Position numbers and translations under genes: made by a program | The notes under the pieces: generated by a model | Told to the model about the DNA's origin: nothing | Databases searched by the model: none | Seen by the model: only the letters and a program-made list of their open reading frames with translations | From: Platycnemis pennipes | Taxonomy: Eukaryota; Arthropoda; Insecta; Odonata; Platycnemididae | Direction: 5' to 3' | Assembly (NCBI GenBank): GCA_933228895.1 | Contig: OW121848.1 | Span: 135,674,615-135,738,614 of the forward strand | Length of the DNA stretch: 64,000 bases | In this document: piece by piece, positions 56,179-64,000 of the stretch | Layout: every line of letters begins with the position of its first letter | Position numbering within the stretch: position 1 is the first letter of the stretch

Positions 56179-57737
56179 CGGCGGTTCGAAACCAAAATTT
56201 CTATCTCAAGACGAATTGACTCACTTATCATTCAATACTCTCCATTCCAGAGTATACATAGGGAAATTCAGGGTTAGGAAAAGGCTAATGAATGTTAAAA
56301 GAGGTTAAGAAGGATACGATGTTGCAGAGAGACGAAGATAAAAATAGCTACGGTGCTAAATTATCTGTTTGGAAGCAAATGGTTACAAAAATTCGTGATA
56401 AAAGGCTAAAACCTCATGTGGGCTGCAAAAGTCAAAATGCTGTGTAAGGGGAGGAATGTAACTTACGGATTTGGGGAAAACAAACGGAAATGTTTGATAT
56501 GTAATGAGTTTATAAGGGAAATATTGGAGAGATCACTTGCTTAAAGATGGCAGAAATGATCTTTGATGGCGGAATTGCTGAAGTTAAAGCAGGGATTGAC
56601 AAACACTGGTCGTTGGTGTACCTACCTTCATTACGACTAAATGCCACACTAATAAATGTAATCCTTTGTTCAGACTGCACCAATACTATGGCCCCATCAC
56701 TTAGCCAATTCGTTGGCTTTCCTCTTGCACAAAGTCATTTATATCCGGCGATATATTTTCTTAACCTATCCATCAATCGTATATTTTTCAATACCCGGGA
56801 AATATTTGAAAATACAAGCAAACGGTTACATAAATGCTTACCCCTATTACTTATTACGTAATATTTACACTAAAATCAATAACTTGGTGCATGAAGGGTG
56901 CAATTTCCTAACCCGTTCTTGAATAACGTCTCTCGTATCTTTCCTTCATTTTTATTAAATATTCAGGTTCACCATTCTATGTACTTCCATTATTTGCTAG
57001 TGTATTAAAATCAAAATTACCTGACTATTAATTTTTGCCAGTGAATTTTTCTCTTTTTCTCAGGGTTACTGCCGGCTAAAAGTAGAAACGCTAAACAGCT
57101 TATGGTGATGTACCGCGGATTACGAGTTCAAAGGCTATACGGTCCATCGCCACATTCGTCCGGCGGAGTCTGGAGTTGCGAAAAAGTAGTTCTCTCCGAG
57201 TTGAGCATTGACTGATGACGTAATGACAAGCTGCTGGTGGGCATCAGCCATGACGATTTTGCATTTTTGTTTCACAACCATACGGGTAAATTAAAGGTAT
57301 CAAAAGTAATGTTTTGGTCCTAACACTGAAGACAACGGTGTGGTAGAGCACTGATTTACTGGCGTAGGTCCTGGATTCAGATCTAGGGTAGAATGTTTCT
57401 GTTACGTCCAGTAAACCCGGAGTTGTGCACGTTTTACTGAACACCAGACCTTTGTACGAAACTATTGATGAAAGAGGGGCTCTACTTTCTCAGATGAATG
57501 AACGTTGCACGCCGTAAAGTCTAATGCCTTCCTGGTGAAATCAGACAATGCTGACTTCCAGATTAAACATTGTAGTTATCAATGTTATGCTCCAGTAATA
57601 TTCTCAGTGTGTTTGAGACATTTTTGCAATTAAATGTTAGAAATAAAACCATGCAAAGAATAGTTTCGTTGTTATTGTTATTTGGAAAATCAACCGAGAA
57701 CTAAGGTTATTTTCACCGTAAAGAATAGGTCAGAAAT
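56179..57737. other. mostly unassigned sequence
   Basis: A tRNA-like phrase GTGTGGTAGAGCACTGATTT with GGATTCAGATC occurs near 57339-57385 and may be another SINE head, but the body is not alignable. Otherwise nothing recognised. Confidence 0.35.
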
Positions 57738-57955
57738 AAGGTAGATGTAGGAAATTAGGGAGTAGGAAGGATGAAGAAAAGTCCGGTATCGGCATTAGCC
57801 TATTCTGAAGGAAAGGCGCCAAGTGTGACCTATTTTTAACATTCCATTCCGCGGCCGAAGTACTGATTTTGATTTACCCTCAACAAGGTGCTCAAGTAGA
57901 GACTGGTATGCTTTAGAAAAACCTACCACTGACGGGACTGAAATCCGGGCCATAA
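57738..57955 (-). mobile_element. SINE-A copy, minus strand, lacking most of its head
   Basis: Minus strand reads CCCGGATTTCAGTCCCGTCA, GTGGTAGGTTTTTCTAAAGC, ATACCAGTCTCTACTTGAGC, ACTTGGCGCCTTTCCTTCAG, AATAGGCTAATGCCGATACC and TTTCTTCATCC. Central block order is intact; the 3' terminal CAAATGACC part is not evident. Confidence 0.75.
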
Positions 57956-59322
57956 AGTTATTCTCTCGTGAAAGTAAAGATCCCTGGGTAGCATTGCAAT
58001 TCTCTGATTATTTTTGTTGAGACACAACCTTACTTATCAACGAAAATAGTAACCTTCGTCATGCTGGGGCAATAAATGTTTCGTTATCTTCTAAGAACCT
58101 TGTCACACAATATATGAGATTTAAAAATGATATTGAGGAATACATTATGTAAGCAAACATTGCTATACTACCTTTAGGTTGAACATTTTGTTTTTCCTTT
58201 GATGACGTGAGTGATATTGAGATTTCGCCACGGAGCAGGCAAGATTTCCCCGTGTCCGTCCCTCCTTCAGAATTTCTAAAAAAAATGAATGCAAGTAAGG
58301 TAATTTATGAGCGTTGCGCGCTGCCTAGCCATGTTCCGTCTCTTTCTCTCTGCATTCCTTCCTCCCGCAAACTCTGTCGCGATCGAGGTTTTCCCGGGAG
58401 CTGAGAGCGCATAAACTCGGCTCTTTATGGAGACGAGTCAACCGCGGTCTCATTAGGCGACACCTGGGCGACTAGTTTTCCAACTTCCTTCCCCGCCCCC
58501 TCTACGTCCGTCGGACTGAATAAATCCAATAAAATCTGTTTTGGCGTAATGGTCGCGAGGATGCCTATCTGTCCGGGTTTGATTTTTATTCTTTTTTTTC
58601 GATCTACCCTCACCATTTGGGACTGTCGGGAAACGTCAAACTTTGCAGCCCCATCACCGTTTGGTTCCTCCGCTCCCTCTCAGACTTCGCTTTATTTTTT
58701 CATCCAGAACGAACTGCGGTTCACACTACCACTCCACTCTCCCCACAAATAATTGTAGATTAGTTGTTCACAAAGATTCTCAGTGTGCTATGTATGCACG
58801 TTACATGGTAAACATTAAAGCTGAGCGATGAATATTAGGTCGGATATGTTCAAAATGTTATTCTTTACACATCCACCGGGGGAAATGAGAGATTAAATTG
58901 TTGCCAAGGAGATAGTTAATTATGACACTAGAGTTTTAGACTTTTTGCAAGGGTGTATGAATCTCCAAACCAGTGATTTCCAACCTTTTACGTTTGAGTT
59001 ACCCTTCAGGCTGAGGTTACTGATGGTACCTTTCTTAGATGTCTTTATTTATACAATTGGGCTTCCCTCTCCGTTACCGAGAATAATCGGTGATCAACAG
59101 TAATTAGTCCTTAGGTTGGAAGAAACTTTTGTATTCCTTTCACCATCTGCCGGGCTTGAGAGGAACAAATTCAAAACTTGGTCCTGCCAAACATTTTTCG
59201 TTTTCCAGCAGTACTCTTGCGGCACCCCTAGCTGTTTCCCGGACACACCGGATGGGAGCCACTGCGTAAACGTACAACGGAAGAGTGGTATTGTTTTAGA
59301 CATTTCTTAGCATGTTTGGAAC
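57956..59322. other. unassigned sequence
   Basis: A GC/CpG-richer patch at about 58200-58740 is pyrimidine-leaning, with small ORFs on both strands. No recognised gene. Confidence 0.35.
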
Positions 59323-59335
59323 GTAACCTATGGTA

Positions 59336-59495
59336 ACGTAAATAAATTCACTTTGTAAAATTCCACAGATTTATTAAAACCTAGGTCGGTTTTTATTAAA
59401 ACCTAGGTTTTAATAAATCTGTGGAATTTTACGAAGTGAATTTATTTACGTTATCAATATGTGGTTCCACGAAGTCAAGCCTAGCAATTTGTTAT
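59336..59495. mobile_element. near-perfect foldback, Penelope-like family member
   Basis: 52-bp arms (59334-59385 and 59402-59453) differ at one position, with a 16-nt loop. The outer repeats GTAACCTATGGTA (59323-59335) and GTAACCTGTGGTA (59496-59508) look like a 13-nt target-site duplication with one mismatch, giving an insertion of about 160 bp, close to the 153 bp of the 51.6 kb element. Arm sequence AATAAATCTGTGGAATTTTA resembles TTAAATCTGCGGAAAAGTGC there. No hammerhead core is visible. Confidence 0.7.
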
Positions 59496-59699
59496 GTAAC
59501 CTGTGGTATTTTTATAAGGTCCGTTCAGAGCTGATCCTCCATGGTGTATGCTAGAGGTGGGAGGCTGTACTGAATTCCAATTCACCTTGCTCTCTATGTA
59601 AATTTGCTCAATGGTAGTAAAATGGCTAGTGTAGTGAGTGAAACAATGATTGTTTACACTTCTATAATGCATAGAAAGCTCGGAACATTTTTTAACTAC

Positions 59700-59925
59700 C
59701 AGTAAAGTGGCCCGTGCTTGAGTGCTGTATCGAGTGTAATAGTCTGTCGGTCGGTCAGGACGTTTAACTGCCACTGACACCATTCGTTACGAGCAGGCTA
59801 ATGCCAACACCGGATTTCGCTCTACTCATTCCTCATTATCCTCCTAATCACATACTTGTATGTACGTTTCCTCCCGGTCTGAAAGCCCTTTAGGGCGGGG
59901 ACGGACATAAATCACAGACAGAGAG
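59700..59925 (+). mobile_element. SINE-A 3' part, tail type 2
   Basis: GTGCTTGAGTGCTGTATCGA, CGGTCGGTCAGGACGTTTAA, ACGAGCAGGCTAATGCCAAC and ACCGGATTTCGCTC, then the type-2 tail TCCCGGTCTGAAAGCCCTTT with GCGGGGACGGAC. 5'-truncated. Confidence 0.8.
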
Positions 59926-60099
59926 AGAGGTTGTTCTAAAATGTCTTTCCGTGGAGCATATGTCTTATGAAAATGTGTATTTATGTAAATTAATCAGCCA
60001 AATGCGCATGAATCTCTCCTGGTGGTAAAGTATTAGCTTTTAAGTGATGGTGTAATTTGGTTTTTTGATGTCCCTACTGCATAAGTTTATATTTCACTG

Positions 60100-60220
60100 T
60101 CAAAACTAAATTTAATTTTACAGACAAAACACCATCCATACCCGAATTGGGATTTGAACTTCCGTTCCTTGAGCTACCAGGTCTACATGGTGCCGGCAAC
60201 CACGGTCTACGATAATTTTT
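60100..60220 (-). mobile_element. SINE-B copy, minus strand
   Basis: Minus strand reads GTAGACCGTGGTTGCCGGCA, CCATGTAGACCTGGTAGCTC, GGAAGTTCAAATCCCAATTC and GGGTATGGATGGTGTTTTGT. The CCCAATTCGGGTATGG.TG junction matches the GGGAAAGGGTGT / GGGCATGGATAC junction of other copies. Confidence 0.65.
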
Positions 60221-60960
60221 GTTTATAATGTGCTATAAATTATAGGTTGTTCGTACAAGAATTCAGACCAACCTACATATGTGTTTTGTGACACCATCTA
60301 TTTATTTTTTTCCCAGCTGGCCTCTGAGAGAATCTAGAGTCTCTTTCCTCAACCGCTGTGAAAAGCACGAAGAATTATTTTATGCCTCCTCCTCTTGATT
60401 ACAGAACTAACTGATAAATATTATGCTAATTTAACTACGTTGTCGTTTCAATATTATCTAACTACCGTTGACCACGTGCAGGCCCAATGTTTTGCGGCGT
60501 CTTGAGACAATCTTTGGTAACATAACAATCATTCGCTACCATATTACATTTCACAGGCAGGAATTATATTCCGAGATAATTACCATTTAATGTTAAGGTT
60601 TAGTGTGTGTGATTACACCATTGGTACTTTCCTACGATGAATTAATCCTCATTAACTTCAACAGAGAAGAAGGTTGGGTGACCGCAGTAAGGTTAGACGA
60701 TTTGGAAAGATAGCTCAACTAATCGCAAAAAGCAAAGGAAACGGCAGAATTTATTGACGTATTATCAGTCTGCTGCCACTTGCCGCTGATGCTGGGGCAC
60801 TAATTGACGTTACGTGCCAACTCACAACAGCCTATTACGTAATATCTTGATGAGAGAGTTGGAGGTCTATCATTTTGCGGAAATATTGCGGACGGTAAGA
60901 GCAGTCGTGTAGCACATGAGCAACAAACCACCCATCATCATAATTCAGACTTTGCACCGA

Positions 60961-62329
60961 TCACTCTTGTAATCTAATCAAATAAAAGTCCTTCTGTGTT
61001 CGAAACCATTTAAATCCGCTCCATTCAACATCATTTTTACATGAATATGGCATGACGAATATATTTTTATTTGCAATTATCCTCATTGGTGGATATTTGC
61101 TGTGAACATTTTCCCCTGTTTCTATTGAAATAATATTATGTTTCAAATAAACTTCTGTGATTTCTATGAACATTTCCATCGAATAACCTGAATTTTTAGT
61201 TAAATAGAGGTCTCTCATCACAAAATCATGCTCTCATTTTAGCGTATTTGATTAACCTCAATTTTCTCATTTGTTTATCATTCATCAATTTATTCAGAAG
61301 TCCTACGATTTTCGCCTGCCTCACATCCATTACATAAAGGAAAAAGTTAATGTGTCGGACAAAATCCGAATAAAAAATGTTGTCCCAAGTGGGAGATTGG
61401 ATGAAGTTGTCTCGTTGAATGACCAACTTTGCTGGATGTAAATGTTATCGAGGTCACGCACGTGGAGATATTACACATGTGCGGTCCGATTCCATCAATT
61501 GCTGCGATATTTTGACCTCTTACTCCAAACTTCTGGAGAAAGTATGCCAACACGTGTCGGCTCATGTTACGAATGAAAACCTTTTCCTAACTGGAGTATG
61601 AAACGAGGTATAGAATTTCCATTGATAGGAACACCATTCCAACAGACTTTTTAAGACCTCAATGTACATGAAATATGGAACAATAAAATTTCTGCTCGCT
61701 CTATGCTTTTCTTTGAATTCAACAATACTGTTTGCGTGATAGAGGAACATTTTTACCGATTGCATCGTACATTGGAAGCCTTCTAACTTGCTCAATACCC
61801 GTTTGAAGTCGAGATCAACATGGCATGCTAATTTAGAGATTTATTCATTGACTGGCATTGCAACTCGCTTTCCAATTTTTACCTCGAAATGCCAGCTTGA
61901 GAGAGATTAAATGACTCCGTGGAACAGTTATATGGTAAGCCCCTCGTGCTACTCGTGGACGATTAGTTTGTTTACTGATTCCATCGTTCCTTCAAACCAC
62001 GCTTATTTCACCAAATTACGCAACAATATCCGAGGGCTGGCTAGCCTCTGTGAAACCTCATTCTGATGTAGTAGAAGGGAAAACTTGGCGGGTTTCACCT
62101 TAGCAAAGAACGGCCATACTTCGTCCGATGGATCTAAAACACATTGGTTATCTAGGCTTTCGAGCTTTATTCGTGCTCGAGTAGAGAAATGAAGCTTTAG
62201 GAAACTCTCATTGAGAACATTATGGGAAATATATTTTTGGAGGACCCACAGGGGTTGGAATACAGCGTATGTGTTGCATGCCGTATTTGTCGGATCCTTA
62301 TCGAATAAACTTTCCATCCACTTCCCCAA
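60961..62329 (-). other. cluster of short minus-strand frames, possible decayed gene
   Basis: Five minus-strand frames of 66-108 codons (62003-62329, 61562-61795, 61347-61565, 61226-61426, 60961-61221) succeed one another with less low-complexity bias than elsewhere (for example FYSDFVRHINFFLYVMDVRQ and YISHNVLNESFLKLHFSTRA). They could be pieces of one gene broken by frameshifts, or exons, or chance. I recognise no family with confidence. Confidence 0.15.
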
Positions 62330-62398
62330 CTAAAATTTTGGCTTGACTCAGCACAAACAGAGGGCCTGTGAGGAAAAAAGAACCAATTTTATCCTTCA

Positions 62399-62470
62399 TT
62401 AACGCTTTTACAGTGATTTTATTTCAACTCCGCACTTCATCTTCATCAGCATAAATTTCCCCGATCCACC
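62399..62470 (-). repeat. hammerhead/PLE-like motif, low confidence
   Basis: Minus strand: TTATGCTGATGAAGATGAAG, TGCGGAGTTGAAATAAAATC and ACTGTAAAAGCG. CTGATGA (62449-62443) and GAAA (62425-62422) are spaced as in other PLE ends of the window, but no stable helix II joins them. Confidence 0.25.
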
Positions 62471-62852
62471 GCAAGAGCGCGTGATATAGGTTTTCAGAAC
62501 ACTAGACTTAGATTACTTTACACTCTTCATGTTCCTCAAATTATTGTTACCAATGAGTATAATTTCAATAGCAGTCACGATTGTTTTGTAGTTATAGCTG
62601 TTTTTTGCGCTGGGAGGAAAGTTCGATACATATTGTGAGATTGCAAATAAATTAGTAATGAATCATCCGATGATGGCTTTCTTATCGCTCGAGATGTAGT
62701 TATGCTCAAAATATCCTGATCGTGCTAAAAAAAAAATATAGCGCAAAAAATAATAGCCGCAACGACTTGAAAAGTTATTGCAATTCAGTTAGCAGCGTAG
62801 TGTGGGTTCCTTCCCTTGCTACCAATGAATTCTAAGTAGGATCCGAAAGGAG

Positions 62853-63152
62853 TAAGGTTGGGGTAGAGGTTTATAGTACGTACTGGCGTCTCACCGTGAG
62901 GTTTCGGTTTCGGGTTCCGGCAGTGGAAGATATTTTCATTGGTGAAGAAGAACCTATTAGAGTGATGTAAGGAGAGCATTTTTAGTTCAGTACTCCGTCC
63001 GTCGGATGGGACGTTGTGCAATAGTCGCCTTTCGCTAATGTCGTCGCCGGATTTCTCTCTAGCCTTCCTCCTTACCCATCCCTTCCATTCCCATCGTAAA
63101 ACCTTGCCTGCCCGTCTGAAGCTCCCATTAGAGCGAGTACAGACTTGAAAAC
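62853..63152 (+). mobile_element. SINE-A copy, tail type 2
   Basis: AAGGTTGGGGTAGAGGTTTA, GTACTGGCGTCTCACCGTGA, a degraded B box (GGTTTCGGGTTCC), GGCAGTGGAAGATATTTTCA, TTAGTTCAGTACTCCGTCCG, TCGGATGGGACGTTG and TAATGTCGTCGCCGGATTTC. The type-2 tail is TGCCCGTCTGAAGCTCCCAT and AGAGCGAGTACAGACTTGAA. An ORF on its minus strand (62785-63180) is a shadow. Confidence 0.9.
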
Positions 63153-63194
63153 CAATTCCATTAGATCTGGCACCAAGCAAATAACTTAGATTAG

Positions 63195-63255
63195 GTTGGT
63201 TCTGATCTAACCATGGTCATCTTCCGGATTCGAACCCAGTGCTCCAGTCTGTCTG
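63195..63255 (-). repeat. tRNA-like fragment, minus strand
   Basis: Minus strand: CAGACTGGAGCACTGGGTTC and GAATCCGGAAGATGACCATG, a B-box-like GGTTCGAATCC with little else. Probably a SINE scrap. Confidence 0.35.
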
Positions 63256-63704
63256 TCGAAATATTTGAGGAAGTGCGATGTAAATATTTACCGTCCAATA
63301 TTTGGGATCCATGAGGGAAAATTTGTGGAGGTGCTACTCATGCGAATGTGTTCTTGCATTAATTTTTTATTTTTTATGAAAATATTCCACGTTGGTATAA
63401 AAATAATCGAAGATTGCAAATCATCGGAAAACGATGGTTACCGATATTGATGGATTCTAATTTTGTCAGAGTCTATTGATAAAGTGAAAAACAGCTTTTC
63501 CGGTAGGTATTCTATATCCTGTATTAGCACATCTTGGCACGAAGGAAAATTTGAAGAAAAAGAGTGTATCGTTTCCCTTTTCCTGAGTTATTTCCTTCCG
63601 TATTCACTGGCAAGATACGAGTACACTGACGAATAACTATTATTATTAATTAAATATATGAAGGAATGTTTCTCGGGTTTGCCACCGGATAATAGGCTCC
63701 ATTA

Positions 63705-63749
63705 TTGCCAACGTTTCAAAGAGCGACTCGCTCTTTGTCTTCAGAGCAA
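63705..63749 (-). ncRNA. hammerhead-ribozyme-like motif, minus strand, intact core
   Basis: Minus-strand order: helix I 5' strand TTGCT (63749-63745), CTGAAGA (63744-63738), one unpaired C, helix II AAAGAGC/GCTCTTT closed by GAGTC (63736-63718), GAAA (63717-63714), self-complementary ACGT (63714-63711), predicted cleavage after T63710, then GGCAA (63709-63705), which pairs with TTGCT (four Watson-Crick pairs and one G-U). The very short palindromic helix III implies dimeric action, as described for small PLE hammerheads. The unpaired nucleotide before helix II is non-canonical. Confidence 0.55.
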
Positions 63750-63751
63750 CC

Positions 63752-63798
63752 AGAAGCACTGAATATGAAGAGCGAGTCGCTCTTTGAAACGTTGGTCA
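63752..63798 (+). ncRNA. hammerhead-like motif, plus strand, inactivated
   Basis: Same architecture in the opposite arm: CTGAATA (63759-63765), where the conserved G of CTGANGA is T, then the AAGAGC..GCTCTT stem, GAAA (63786-63789), CGTT and GGTCA. Loss of that catalytic G and a weak helix I suggest it is dead. Confidence 0.5.
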
Positions 63799-64000
63799 TA
63801 ATGGAGCCTATTATCCGGTGGCAGGCCCGAGAAACATTCCTTCGTAATATTCGCTGGGAAAATACTAGATCTTATATTAAGTATATACATATATCTTGTA
63901 CTATCAATATGGCGGCATATGTTAGAGATTTAAAATACGCTATTTTTCGGTCGGAATTTTTTTTACCAAAACGGCATTGAAGAAACGTCCTTTTCCATAT

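Larger units (their letters stand above)
63660..63843. mobile_element. Penelope-like terminal-repeat foldback
   Basis: Two arms of about 80 bp: 63660-63742 and 63760-63843. Shared segments, read outward to inward: GAATGTTTCTCGGG, GCCACCGGATAATAGGCTCC, CCAACGTTTCAAAGAGCGAC and TCGCTCTT. Outside the right arm, TTCGCTGGGAAAATACTAGA matches the complement of the left end of the 30.4 kb element. Each arm carries a hammerhead-like motif in inverted orientation. No ORF nearby encodes an RT or GIY-YIG domain. Confidence 0.75.

Noticed and set aside
62785..63180. 131-codon minus-strand ORF
   Set aside because: It is the antisense shadow of a SINE-A copy.

Overview
This window looks like intergenic or intronic DNA from a large, repeat-rich animal genome, most likely an arthropod and probably an insect. 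Codon and motif usage is eukaryotic, there is no operon structure or prokaryotic gene packing, and nearly all recognisable content is decayed transposable elements. I could not name the species. I found no complete protein-coding gene, no functional tRNA or rRNA gene and no CRISPR array. The open reading frames present are nearly all chance ORFs, repeat shadows or low-complexity translations.

The one extended coding relic is a 5'-truncated, RTE-like non-LTR retrotransposon at about 52.97-54.53 kb. It keeps fingers, palm (FLDLEKALD, FADD) and C-terminal regions but is broken by two in-frame TGA codons and a frameshift. Four shorter 3'-end fragments of the same LINE type lie at 2.3, 2.5, 5.6-6.1 and 18.9 kb; all end in a GAT/ATG-type microsatellite tail except that the 5.6-6.1 kb tail is degenerate. 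A second coding relic at 12.77-13.12 kb belongs to a repetitive animal protein family with a conserved AEWHFFATSHGKGPCDG-like block.

Short repeats dominate. SINE-A is a tRNA-headed family with a shared central block and two alternative 3' tails, with about 17 full, truncated or internally deleted copies on both strands. SINE-B is a second tRNA-headed family. Repeat C is a short family (core CCCCTGCCACACACC, tail GTAGATG) seen about ten times. There is also a 455-bp MITE-like element, several miniature foldbacks, and a 132-bp tandem duplication directly 3' of a SINE.

The most interesting signal is a set of six or seven short elements that look like Penelope-like (PLE) terminal repeats. Several are foldbacks, and several carry hammerhead-ribozyme-like cores (CTGANGA, stem-loop, GAAA, short palindrome). 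The clearest are at 30.6 kb (plus strand) and 63.7 kb (minus strand); both have an intact CTGANGA/GAAA core and a complementary helix I. Two insertions have 13-14 nt flanking direct repeats that look like target-site duplications.

Non-repeat features are weaker: a 148-bp exon-like block at 6.17-6.31 kb, followed by a G17 tract and a cluster of homeodomain-type sites; three CpG-rich promoter-like blocks (19.6-20.06, 32.6-33.1 and 44.7-44.96 kb); and many 200-900 bp polypyrimidine/polypurine blocks that switch strand abruptly (10.6-11.4, 30.8-31.5, 38.0-39.1, 40.0-41.1 and 55.0-55.6 kb).
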